From assembly GCA_023489435.1 (NCBI GenBank), contig JAMDCA010000020.1:1-64000 (forward strand): a stretch of DNA of 64,000 nucleotides, in the 5' to 3' direction. This stretch comes from Thermoplasmatota archaeon. Lineage in GTDB: Archaea; Thermoplasmatota; Thermoplasmata; Thermoplasmatales; Thermoplasmataceae. The translations under genes were made by a program, and so were the position numbers. The notes under the pieces are model-generated. The model was not told where the DNA came from. It saw only the letters and a program-made list of their open reading frames with translations, and searched no databases. Below, in pieces: positions 43,344 to 51,599 of the stretch. Positions within the stretch are counted from its first letter, which is position 1. Every line of letters starts with the position of its first letter.

Positions 43344-44231
43344 TCAAGCCTCTAAGTCTGTCACCGCATCTCTGTTCCAGTCCAGACAGTACCTTGTAAT
43401 CTGCCCGAACTGAATATGGTCCATAGAACCTTCGCCAAACACTAGCACCAGATAAGCATTCCTTTCCAGGGCTATGCTCTTTATCTGTTCGAAAGCTCTC
43501 GCCACGTCATAGAATGAGTGATATACAATCAGCAGATCGAATACATCTATAAATATAATGTGTGCTTTGTTTTCGCTTATCCTTTTAATGATGGAGTCAA
43601 CAATGAATGTAAGGTTCACGGGCCTGTTTCTCTGCGCACCCATAGAATCCGTGACCCAGATGAAATTTTCGTCATTGAGGATTTCAGGCATTTCCAGTTT
43701 AAGGTTGAAACGTGAAACAACAAGGATTGAATCCTTGCTTATTCTGTTGGAAATGAGCATTGACATAAAAACGGGAGTTGATTCTGGCATGGTAAAATAG
43801 GTGTTTCCGGGATAAAGGCCATTTTTGGCAAGGTAAATTGTGGTGTTATTTATTGTTTTAAGCTTGCTAATAATATGACCGGAGAGAGCCTGCCTCAAGC
43901 GCTTGCGGATCTCTTCAATATTCTTTGGGTCAATAATAACAGTCTCGGAAGTATACCGGATCTTCTCATCCATCACCGGTTCCTTCTGAGACATAATTAT
44001 GAGCAGGTAACCCCTGTGTTCCTCGAGAAACAGTTCCGCATCCTCTTTCTTCATGGAACCGTCTGTGTAATAGATAAGAGAACTGGGTTTTGTCTTCTCA
44101 ATAAGATCCCTGGTAACCTTATTCATGATTTTATATTCAATACCTGTGGGAGCCATGATATCCTTGAACAGCTTTTCTTGTTTTCCGCTCCCATCGTAAA
44201 CTAATATCATGCCTCTTAAACTAAAGTTCAT
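43344..44231 (-). CDS. DUF835-domain protein
   Basis: A 295-residue soluble protein. The N-terminal half (about 1-120) looks like a receiver-like or Rossmann-like fold without an evident phosphorylation motif. The C-terminal half (about 135-290) matches DUF835: GLYPGNTYFTMPE, DSILVVSRFNLKLEMPE, FIWVTDSMG and VNLTFIVDSIIKRI. DUF835 domains in archaea accompany sensor proteins and are related to the KaiC/RadA fold. Paired with a GvpD-like ATPase, it may be part of a two-protein signalling unit. Confidence 0.72.
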   Translation of the reverse strand: MNFSLRGMILVYDGSGKQEKLFKDIMAPTGIEYKIMNKVTRDLIEKTKPSSLIYYTDGSMKKEDAELFLEEHRGYLLIIMSQKEPVMDEKIRYTSETVIIDPKNIEEIRKRLRQALSGHIISKLKTINNTTIYLAKNGLYPGNTYFTMPESTPVFMSMLISNRISKDSILVVSRFNLKLEMPEILNDENFIWVTDSMGAQRNRPVNLTFIVDSIIKRISENKAHIIFIDVFDLLIVYHSFYDVARAFEQIKSIALERNAYLVLVFGEGSMDHIQFGQITRYCLDWNRDAVTDLEA

Positions 44232-44459
44232 GTTTATTTAATTTTTACTATTGTGGGCGAGGGTAAGTTCGTTTAAAAATTAGCCAGAATGTCGATTTTC
44301 AGTCAATTTTTGAATTGGTTCAAAGAATTTGGTCAGGGATGGTACACCATTTACCACATAACCATGCATTTTTACACTTTAGACATGTGAAATACCAAAT
44401 AAAAAGGAATATATGCTGCATTCTATATTATAAACAGATCTGCAGGGAGGACAAACTAA

Positions 44460-45053
44460 ATGGACTGGGATATAGCATATGAAAACGGAGACTACAGAAA
44501 ACACTGGAATTCTTCACATCCTTCACCAGAACTGGTCTGTCATATTTCTTCTATGCAAAGCCCTTAGACCAAGGAATTTCTGGACATTGGCTGTGGAACT
44601 CGAGAAGATACTATTTTTGTATCTAATTTTTTCATGCATTCTGTGGGAATCGACATCAGCTTGAAGGCTTTAGCACATGCAGCCGCAAAAACCGGCTCTA
44701 CGGGATCAAAGGCAAAATTCATTCAAGGGGACATAGGGGCCCTTCCTTTTGAGAGTTCAAGATTCAGCATGGTTTCGGATAGGTGATGCATGCATAATCT
44801 TTCCTTTGAGATGTGGGCATCATGTGAAAAAGAAGTTTACAGGGTGCTGAAACTCGGTGGCGTTTTCTTCTTGAGGGGTGCAAGAAAAATTCCATCCTAT
44901 GTTACGAATTTAACTTTCATTGAGCAGGAGAATGTTGAAAAATATTTCACCTCAAATCGCTGGAAAATCGCCGGGCCATTTAACTTCACAATGTTCTCTG
45001 ATGCAGAGGATGGTTTCCCTCTTTCCAATCTATTCGTTTTGAATAAATTGTAA
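44460..45053 (+). pseudogene. Decayed class I SAM-dependent methyltransferase
   Basis: One continuous frame encodes a methyltransferase of normal layout but is broken by TAG at 44565-44567 and TGA at 44784-44786. Before, between and after the stops the frame is unchanged: DWDIAYENGDYRKHW, FLDIGCGTREDT, VGIDISLKALAHAA, FIQGDIGALPFESS, CMHNLSFEMW and EVYRVLKLGGVFFLR. The second stop lies where relatives have Gly (DRG-C-x-H), consistent with GGA to TGA. The SAM loop GCGTGxD has also become GCGTRED. It is best read as a recent pseudogene. Confidence 0.82.
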
Positions 45054-45092
45054 TTGTTATCAGCTTGCCCAAATATCGCCCAACAAATTTAA

Positions 45093-45108
45093 GATTGTTT
45101 CAACAATC
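45093..45108. promoter_or_regulatory. Inverted repeat between TATA box and start of mdh
   Basis: GATTGTT (45093-45099) and AACAATC (45102-45108) are exact complements with a 2-base centre. They lie between a TATA-like AATTTAAG (about 45086-45093) and the ATG at 45117, where a repressor would block transcription. Confidence 0.4.
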
Positions 45109-45116
45109 CTTGATTC

Positions 45117-46091
45117 ATGGTACGAAAGAAGATTTCACTTATAGGCGCAGGAAACGTAGGCGCTTCCCTTGCCCAGTTTCTTGCACTGAAGGAACTTGGT
45201 GACGTATATTTATTCGATGTTGTGGACGGAGTGCCTGAAGGAAAGGCATTGGACATTCTCGAAGGAAACCCGCACTGGGGTGCCGATGTCAAAGTCAAAG
45301 GCTTCACTACCGCAGATCCATCAGCTTACAAGAACCTTGAAAATTCAGATGTCATTGTTATCACTGCCGGGCTTGCCAGAAAGCCTGGAATGTCCAGAGA
45401 TGATCTCCTGAACAAGAATGTTGAAATCATGGCTTCCATCGCCAAAAATGTAAAAAAATACTCTCCCGGTTCTAGGGTTGTAATAGTATCAAACCCTGCT
45501 GATGTAATGGCATACGCTTTCCACAAAGCGTCTGGGATTAAGGCAGAAAACATAATGGGGCTTGGAGGTTCACTGGACAGTGCAAGGTTCAGAGCATTCC
45601 TTGCTGAGGAACTTTCAGTGTCAGTGGAGGACGTGAACGCATTTGTCATTGGAGGACACGGCGACGACATGGTTCCCTTCATCAGGTATTCCAATGTCGC
45701 GGGAATCCCAATTACATCTCTCCTCTCAAAAGAAAAGATTGAAGAGATTGTAAAAAGGACCAGGTTTGGTGGCGGAGAAATCGTCAATTACCTCAAAACC
45801 GGTAGTGCATATTATGCACCTGGTGTCTCCATCACAGCAATGGTTGAATCCATCATAAAAGACAAAAAGAGAGTTATTCCTTGTGCAGCCTATCTTTCTG
45901 GAAGCCATGCAAAGCACTATGGTGCTGAGGGCATATTTATAGGCCTTCCCATTAAGATTGGGGAAAGTGGTGTAGAGCAGATTTATGACATGGACTTCAA
46001 CCCTGATGAGAAAGCACTTTGGGTAAAAACTGTTGAATCGGTCAAATCCAGCTGCCAGAAAGTTGATGATTTCCTGAAAACATCAAACTAA
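45117..46091 (+). CDS. mdh: Malate dehydrogenase
   Basis: A 324-residue LDH/MDH-family enzyme of the LDH-like type. The NAD loop LIGAGNVGAS is at 8-17, and Asp34 (YLFDVV) favours NAD. Arg88 in GLARKPGMSR sits where lactate dehydrogenases have Gln, indicating malate. SNPADVMAY and the catalytic His in IGGHGDDMVPF are present. It interconverts malate and oxaloacetate. Convergent with queC, overlapping 4 bases. Confidence 0.93.
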   Translation: MVRKKISLIGAGNVGASLAQFLALKELGDVYLFDVVDGVPEGKALDILEGNPHWGADVKVKGFTTADPSAYKNLENSDVIVITAGLARKPGMSRDDLLNKNVEIMASIAKNVKKYSPGSRVVIVSNPADVMAYAFHKASGIKAENIMGLGGSLDSARFRAFLAEELSVSVEDVNAFVIGGHGDDMVPFIRYSNVAGIPITSLLSKEKIEEIVKRTRFGGGEIVNYLKTGSAYYAPGVSITAMVESIIKDKKRVIPCAAYLSGSHAKHYGAEGIFIGLPIKIGESGVEQIYDMDFNPDEKALWVKTVESVKSSCQKVDDFLKTSN

Positions 46092-46801
46092 TCTCTTTTT
46101 TTCAGGTAATCCTGGTAAAAGCCAGGATATTTTTTATATTTAACAGGGTCTTTCAGACCCGCTTCCTTGAAACCCTGCAACCTCAGTATGCAAGAATCAC
46201 ACTGGCCGCATGCTTCTTCACCCCCTTCATAGCAGGAAGTGGTGAATTCGTACGGCACACCAAGATCTGTTCCAAGTTTGATTATTTCTGACTTTTTCAG
46301 GAATTGAAGGGGGACATGTATCCTGAACCCTTCTTCCAGGCCTGATTTTGTTCCAAGATTTAGGGCACGTTCAAAGGCGTTATAAAAGCCCGGCCTGCAA
46401 TCTGGATATCCGGAATAGTCAATTGCATTGGCACCGATAAAAACATGCCTTGCTCCAATGCTCTCTGCATAAGAGGCAGCAATAGAAAGGAAGATTATAT
46501 TCCTGGAAGGAACGTATGTATTTGGAATTTCATTGCTGATTTCATTCAGTTCTCTTCTCTGTACCTCCCCATGACCCGTAAGTGCGCTCTTCGCAATATG
46601 TCTGAGGTCTATTTCGGAAATTACCCTTTCCACGCCAAAGTGTTCAGCTATCTTTCTCGATGAATCAAGTTCCCTCTCGTGCCTCTGTCCATAACTGAAA
46701 CTGATTGCATGGCATTCAAAGCCCTTTGATAGGGCAATTGCAAGCACAGTTGCAGAATCAAGGCCACCGGAAAGCAGGCAGACAGCTCTTTCATTCTGCA
46801 T
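46088..46801 (-). CDS. queC: 7-cyano-7-deazaguanine (preQ0) synthase
   Basis: A 237-residue ATP-dependent enzyme making preQ0, the precursor of archaeosine in archaeal tRNA. The PP-loop SGGLDS is at 11-16, and a zinc site is formed by CYEGGEEACGQCDSC near the C-terminus. I chose ATG 46801 because the product then begins MQNERAVCLLSGG; longer frames only overlap queD. It overlaps queD by 11 bases and follows it in one operon. Confidence 0.93.
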   Translation of the reverse strand: MQNERAVCLLSGGLDSATVLAIALSKGFECHAISFSYGQRHERELDSSRKIAEHFGVERVISEIDLRHIAKSALTGHGEVQRRELNEISNEIPNTYVPSRNIIFLSIAASYAESIGARHVFIGANAIDYSGYPDCRPGFYNAFERALNLGTKSGLEEGFRIHVPLQFLKKSEIIKLGTDLGVPYEFTTSCYEGGEEACGQCDSCILRLQGFKEAGLKDPVKYKKYPGFYQDYLKKRD

Positions 46802-47270
46802 TGAATGGCAGCTCCTGGCAGGTACATTGTCCAGGGCCCTCATAAACACAAATATTGATTCTTTTAAGATTCTTGTACTGCTTGAGTTTGGTTCTCATCT
46901 GCTCTGCAATGTAATCTGCAATCATCTCGCTTGAAGTGATTTTCCTTTCCAGCATGTACACGTCGCTGATTGGAAACCTGAACTGCTTGTCACCATATGT
47001 TACAAAGCATTCCTTGGTGTTGCACGTTATCATTGACATGCTTGAGCTTTCGGGAAGAAGTACTTTGTGATCAAAGGTGTCAACTAATCTTCTGAGGGCA
47101 CTTTTCACTATGCCATAGTCTATTAGAATGCCATCTCTTGGTTCGCCTTCGAGTTCCAGATCCACGGTATAGTCATGTCCGTGAAGCCTGGAGCATTTTT
47201 CTATGGAGGGAATGAAATGAGCTGCGGAAAAATTAATTCTGTTGTGTGCACCTTCAACCCTTAGTATCAT
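46791..47270 (-). CDS. queD: 6-carboxytetrahydropterin synthase
   Basis: A 159-residue QueD/PTPS-family enzyme for the preQ0 pathway. Zinc histidines are in INFSAAHFIP and RLHGHDYTV. It also has a conserved ILIDYGIVK and a C-terminal YEGPGQ with Glu. Slightly longer than the usual 120-140 residues owing to an insertion near 85-105. Upstream gene of the queDC pair; QueE is not in the window. Confidence 0.9.
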   Translation of the reverse strand: MILRVEGAHNRINFSAAHFIPSIEKCSRLHGHDYTVDLELEGEPRDGILIDYGIVKSALRRLVDTFDHKVLLPESSSMSMITCNTKECFVTYGDKQFRFPISDVYMLERKITSSEMIADYIAEQMRTKLKQYKNLKRINICVYEGPGQCTCQELPFNAE

Positions 47271-47423
47271 GGTACTCTTGAATTGATTCGAATATTAAAT
47301 ATCTTCATAGACTGACTCGAATAAAATGGATGATATCGTATTTAGCAAAGAAAAGAATTAGGTTGTGGAAATGCTGAAAATGACTCAAAATAAATACTAC
47401 CTAAGAATTATGGACTAACATCT

Positions 47424-47498
47424 GGGCGGGTGGCCTAGTCAGGATATGGCAGCAGCCTCCTAAGCTGCAGGTCGGGGGTCCGAATCCCTCCCCGCCCG
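47424..47498 (+). tRNA. tRNA-Arg (anticodon CCT)
   Basis: Folds as a 75-nt class I tRNA. The acceptor GGGCGGG pairs with CCCGCCC (47491-47497), with G73 at 47498. The anticodon stem is GCAGC/GCTGC with loop CTCCTAA, so the anticodon is CCT (reads AGG). The T-arm GGGGGTCCGAATCCCTC is intact. CCA is not encoded. Confidence 0.93.
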
Positions 47499-47504
47499 TT
47501 TTTT
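47499..47504 (+). terminator. Poly-T terminator after tRNA-Arg
   Basis: Six consecutive T residues directly follow the discriminator base, the usual archaeal termination signal. Confidence 0.6.
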
Positions 47505-47581
47505 CTGCATGAAATTTTGGAATTCTATTATTGCTGCTTATATGTGCAATCAGTGTTGTGGGTCCAAAGAAATACCGCCGA

Positions 47582-48080
47582 AAGGATTTTGTCATCAGGC
47601 TATCCGAAGCAGGTGACTTTAAGGAATCTAGCGAAACCTTTGCCGAAGTGGCAAGGGAGAAATTTATCTTAACGCTGAGGAACCGTCGCCAGACATACTG
47701 GAAGTCTGGAACGAACGCTGGAAAAAATGGCGCAAACACGATGTTTTGCGTTGCCCAATGCGAGAGCAGGTTTGCAGGTAGCTTTCATACCGATATCATA
47801 TTCCAGATCGCCAAAAACAGCGCATATCATTAATCTGGGAATGTGGCTGGTCAAGGATCGTGGGGGACAGGGAATGAATAGTGCACTGATTGATTATGCA
47901 ATAGGATGAGTCAGGCAGGTCCCCGAAATCAGGGAAATCATCCTAGGGGTATTGAATGTCACTCCAAGGGTGATTGCTCTTTCCAGAAGGTTCGGTTTTC
48001 ATATAGAAGGCTGCTACAGGAATATCGTAATGGTTCAGAAAAAACCTGTCGATGAGGTGCTTATGGCCTGTGATTTATAA
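47582..48080 (+). pseudogene. Decayed GNAT N-acetyltransferase
   Basis: Pieces of one acetyltransferase appear in successive frames. The N-terminus (FVIRLSEAGDFK, FAEVAREKF) is in one frame, and EEPSPDILEVWNERWKKWRK is in another. LGMWLVKDRGGQGMNSALID, the acetyl-CoA loop, is in a third. That third frame is broken by TGA 47907-47909 and continues with EIILGVLN, IALSRRFGFHIEGCYRN and DEVLMACDL to TAA 48080. At least two frameshifts and a stop show it is dead. The left end is uncertain. It adjoins tRNA-Arg. Confidence 0.8.
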
Positions 48081-48099
48081 ATAAATATTTTAAAATGGT

Positions 48100-48846
48100 T
48101 TACTGTTCCATTCTGGGTGCCAGAAGGAATGAACCTTTTATTGCATTGGGTGCAGCCTTGCCCTGTCCGAAATTGAACTCAATGGTCAGGGGATAATCGT
48201 CCTTGAAGCTCAACTTAAGTTCCTCGGTTGAAGCAAGAGACTTCACAAGCTTAAGCAGATACTCAAGGGGATATGAACTCTTGATGGGGGTCGAGCACTG
48301 GATTTCCTTAATCATGTCCTTTGTGAGAACCATTTCTGATTCTTCAGAATCGGATGAGGATCTCGCCCTGAAATCCTCAGATGTGAGGCTGAACTTGATT
48401 GAGTCTGAAACATCCTCAGCAGCCTTCAACCCCCTCTCAAGCTCTGTCTTGCCCAGGACAACAAAGAACTCCGAGTTTATCTGCGGTATTCTTGGAGTTG
48501 TGACTGTGCTGTTGTCCAGCAGTGAAATGCTCTTCACAATGTTGTTGATTTCAAATTTTAGCTTTTCCTTCTCCTTTGCGAGGGAAACCATATCATTGCT
48601 GTTCGCAAGTCTGATCACGGATTTTAGCCGTTCCACATCAAGTGCAATTTCTTCTTCCCCTTCCGTTTGAAATTCTGAAAATACATCCTTGGGCACATTG
48701 ATGCTAATCATTGCAACGTGTGCCGGGTCCACTGCAATAACTGATATTCCGCCGGCATCAATCTTGAATTTAGCTTCTGTAACAACAGTGTTCAGAAGAT
48801 CTGCAATTTCTTTGAGATTTTTAACTGATATTGTAAGTCGCAGCAT
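48100..48846 (-). CDS. pcn: DNA polymerase sliding clamp (PCNA)
   Basis: A 248-residue homotrimeric clamp that tethers replication and repair enzymes to DNA. Typical PCNA stretches: ISVIAVDPAHVAMISINVP, EEIALDVERLKSVIRLA, ISLLDNST, YPLEYLLKLVKSL and PLTIEFNFGQGKA; the C-terminal FLLAPRMEQ is also usual. Length is normal and the gene stands alone. Confidence 0.95.
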   Translation of the reverse strand: MLRLTISVKNLKEIADLLNTVVTEAKFKIDAGGISVIAVDPAHVAMISINVPKDVFSEFQTEGEEEIALDVERLKSVIRLANSNDMVSLAKEKEKLKFEINNIVKSISLLDNSTVTTPRIPQINSEFFVVLGKTELERGLKAAEDVSDSIKFSLTSEDFRARSSSDSEESEMVLTKDMIKEIQCSTPIKSSYPLEYLLKLVKSLASTEELKLSFKDDYPLTIEFNFGQGKAAPNAIKGSFLLAPRMEQ

Positions 48847-48929
48847 AATTTACACCAATAGATTCAACTAAGCCAGAGATAATTAAATGGAACATAATTA
48901 AGGCTTTTCCTCTCTCCATTTGTAGGCAC

Positions 48930-49523
48930 CTACTTTCTCAGGAACACGAACCCGGTGTAAACAGGCCAGATGCCGAGCATAACTGCCTCAACAAATTCAT
49001 AGAAGCCCAAACCAAGATAAGTACTGATAACGCCGAAATCCTCCAATATTCCGGCGATGATGAAAATCAGCCCTATAATGGAGGTTATAATCCCCAATGT
49101 CCTCTTATAGCTGTTTTCAAGTGTTCCCCTGGTTGTACAGAACAAAATTATCCCAATTGGGAAAAGAATGAAATATACAAGTGCAAAAATCAGGTGGAAT
49201 GGTTCATGATGTTCGGTGAATATCCCAACTAGACCAAGGGATAATCCCGATATTATCAGCATTGCAGAAACAGGAATACTGGCCAGTTTCATTTTACGAA
49301 GACCAATGATGAAGATGAGGTTGGCCAGGGCCTCAAAAACTAAGCCCCCATTGAACAGGTATGAATAATTGTTAACACCCAAATCGCTTAGAGCGCTGGT
49401 TCTCCAGTTAAACCATGGTGACAGAAGAATGTCAACCACAACAAGTCCAATTGCAATTACTGGTCCAATAATACCAAAGAACATGAACCATCGGTAAGAG
49501 GAATGCACTCCCGTCTCATCCAT
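48930..49523 (-). CDS. DUF998 family membrane protein
   Basis: A 197-residue protein with six predicted membrane helices. WRTSALSDLGVNNYSYLFNGG after helix 1 is the DUF998 signature. Function unknown. A fragment of a possible paralogue lies at the left edge of the window. Its promoter region is shared in part with the divergent glutamate dehydrogenase gene. Confidence 0.8.
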   Translation of the reverse strand: MDETGVHSSYRWFMFFGIIGPVIAIGLVVVDILLSPWFNWRTSALSDLGVNNYSYLFNGGLVFEALANLIFIIGLRKMKLASIPVSAMLIISGLSLGLVGIFTEHHEPFHLIFALVYFILFPIGIILFCTTRGTLENSYKRTLGIITSIIGLIFIIAGILEDFGVISTYLGLGFYEFVEAVMLGIWPVYTGFVFLRK

Positions 49524-49666
49524 ATGAGTGTACCTTGAGTCTCGCTATAAATCTTTCATTGAAATGTGACCCGTGATATAGGGAAACACGCGAAATATTC
49601 ACGTGAAAGATTCAATTACTCCACGGACATCTCCAACGGTCTTAATTGAAGACATAAGGTGACAAA

Positions 49667-50917
49667 ATGCCGGAAAATTTGGATCCATTCGAAATAGCAT
49701 TGGAACAGCTTAACAAGGCTGCCAAAGTTATGAAATTGGACAAGCAAGCTCTCTCCTTATTGAGCTCTCCCAAGGCAATCCTTGAGGTTAGCATACCTAT
49801 AAGGATGGACGACGGAGAAACAAAGGTATTCAAAGGATTCAGAGTAAGGTATAATAATGCCCGTGGGCCAGCCAAGGGAGGAATCAGATTCCACCCAGCT
49901 GAAACGCTTTCAACCGTGAAGGCACTTTCTGCTTGGATGACCTGGAAGACCGCTATAACAAACCTTCCACTCGGTGGAGGAAAAGGCGGCATTATTTGCG
50001 ATCCAAAATCAATGAGTGAAGGCGAATTGGAGAGACTCAGCAGAGGATACATCAGGGCTGTTGCAGATTTCATTGGCCCAGAGATAGATGTCCCCGCTCC
50101 GGATGTTTACACAACACCACAGATTATGGCCTGGATGATGGATGAATACGAAACCATAGTCAGGAGAGCTGCACCAGGTGTCATAACCGGAAAACCAATT
50201 GAAAACTGGGGTTCACTTGGAAGAGGAGACGCCACAGCTAGAGGTGGAATGTTTGTACTCAGGGAAGCAGCCAAAACACTGAATATGGACCTTGGAAAAG
50301 CCAAAGCAGCTATACAGGGATTTGGAAATGCAGGCCAGTTTGCACTTAAACTCATAACCGAAATGTACAAGACAAAGGTCGTTGCAGTTTCTGACACAAA
50401 GGGTGGAATATATCTAGAATCCGGAATAGATTACAATAAGCTACTTGAGCACAAGAAGAAAACTGGCACGGTCCAGAATTTTCCGGGTGCAAAAAACATT
50501 ACCAATGAGGATCTTCTTGAACTGGGAGTGGATATTCTCATACCTGCTGCTATCGAGAACCAGCTCAGGGCGGACAATGCAGGCAAGATTAAGGCAAAAG
50601 TCATAATGGAGCTGGCAAATGGCCCCACAACCCCTGATGCTGATGAGATCTTCCACAAGAACAATGTCCTGGTTCTACCAGACTTCCTCTCCAATGCAGG
50701 AGGAGTTACCGTATCTTACTTCGAGTGGGTGCAGAACCAGGAAGGTTACTACTGGACAGAGGAAGAGGTTCACCAGAAACTTGACCAGAAAATGACAGAA
50801 GCCACTCACGCGGTACTGGCGGCCTCAAAGGCATACAATGTAGACCCCAGGACAGCAGCCTACACGGTTTCTGTAAAGAGAGTGGCCGACGCGATGAAGT
50901 ACAGAGGATGGTATTGA
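49667..50917 (+). CDS. gdhA: Glutamate dehydrogenase
   Basis: A 416-residue hexameric-type enzyme linking glutamate and 2-oxoglutarate. It has substrate-binding [13 protein letters not shown] (66-77), catalytic Lys106 in [23 protein letters not shown], and the dinucleotide loop GFGNAGQFA. Coenzyme preference cannot be settled by eye. A poly-T tract follows the stop and the tRNA-Gly gene lies beyond. Confidence 0.95.
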   Translation: MPENLDPFEIALEQLNKAAKVMKLDKQALSLLSSPKAILEVSIPIRMDDGETKVFKGFRVRYNNARGPAKGGIRFHPAETLSTVKALSAWMTWKTAITNLPLGGGKGGIICDPKSMSEGELERLSRGYIRAVADFIGPEIDVPAPDVYTTPQIMAWMMDEYETIVRRAAPGVITGKPIENWGSLGRGDATARGGMFVLREAAKTLNMDLGKAKAAIQGFGNAGQFALKLITEMYKTKVVAVSDTKGGIYLESGIDYNKLLEHKKKTGTVQNFPGAKNITNEDLLELGVDILIPAAIENQLRADNAGKIKAKVIMELANGPTTPDADEIFHKNNVLVLPDFLSNAGGVTVSYFEWVQNQEGYYWTEEEVHQKLDQKMTEATHAVLAASKAYNVDPRTAAYTVSVKRVADAMKYRGWY

Positions 50918-50928
50918 CCATCTCCAAA

Positions 50929-50935
50929 TTTTTTT
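50929..50935 (+). terminator. Poly-T terminator after gdhA
   Basis: Seven consecutive T residues lie 12 bases after the stop codon, in the position of an archaeal terminator. Confidence 0.5.
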
Positions 50936-50974
50936 ATTGACATAACTGCTACAGGTTGGCAGACAGACAGTTGA

Positions 50975-51046
50975 GCGGGCGTAGTGTAGAGGTTATCACA
51001 GGAGCTTCCCAAGCTCTTGACCCGGGTTCAAATCCCGGCGCCCGCA
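50975..51046 (+). tRNA. tRNA-Gly (anticodon CCC)
   Basis: Folds as a 72-nt tRNA. The acceptor GCGGGCG pairs with CGCCCGC (51039-51045), with A73 at 51046. The anticodon stem is GGAGC/GCTCT with loop TTCCCAA, so the anticodon is CCC (reads GGG). The T-arm CCGGGTTCAAATCCCGG is intact. CCA is not encoded. Confidence 0.94.
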
Positions 51047-51159
51047 TCCTTTAAAATGCAAATTCCTATATTTTAAATCAGAAGTTAAGGAAAGTTGTTT
51101 ATCATATTCTTCCAAAATGCAGTCAGAAATCTGCAATGAATTATATTTTAACATCGTGA

Positions 51160-51425
51160 GCGGGAAATCCCACATCCTTCAGGGGTGGGATGGGAGCGAA
51201 CCAAAATTTATTAGGCGATTGCAGATAATCTGCTGTTCGCTGGCAGACATAAGTGAAAGTGGTCGGATCGCATATTGCTCCATGCGTGCCTGCATCCGTA
51301 AAGTCAGATGGCTGAGCATGGAGAACACAGTACCTTCGGGCCGAGGGGAATTCAAGCCTGTGGAGACTCCGCCAGCAGCCGTAGAAGCAGGAAGCCCATG
51401 GATTTATTCGTGGGAGGAGGTCACA
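51160..51425 (+). mobile_element. Relic of IS200/IS605-type right end(s) with tnpB 3' remnant
   Basis: Two hairpins of the kind found at IS605-family right ends lie about 210 bases apart in the same orientation. One is 51168-51192 (ATCCCAC/GTGGGAT stem). The other is 51395-51414 (CCCATGGA/TTCGTGGG stem, 4-base loop). The second directly follows a peptide frame GRGEFKPVETPPAAVEAGSP, which looks like the C-terminus of TnpB proteins. The rest of tnpB and any tnpA are missing. The relic sits next to tRNA-Gly. The 553 bases between tRNA-Gly and the DapB-like gene hold no intact gene. Confidence 0.5.
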
Positions 51426-51599
51426 AGGCTCTGTGTATCAGGTTTATTTCTTCGTATGCAGTTGGCCCTTATCCGCAATTGCCACAAGGGCACACTTCAA
51501 TTTATTAACTCTACTGATGAATTATAAGAAATTCTATGGCTTCTGGTTCTTCGACATCACGGGTATGGCGAAACATATTCATCATAAGTTGGATATTGA

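Noticed and set aside
44565-44786. In-frame TAG/TGA read as pyrrolysine or selenocysteine
   Set aside because: Two different stops in one gene, a mutated SAM-binding loop and a stop at an expected Gly position all point to gene decay.
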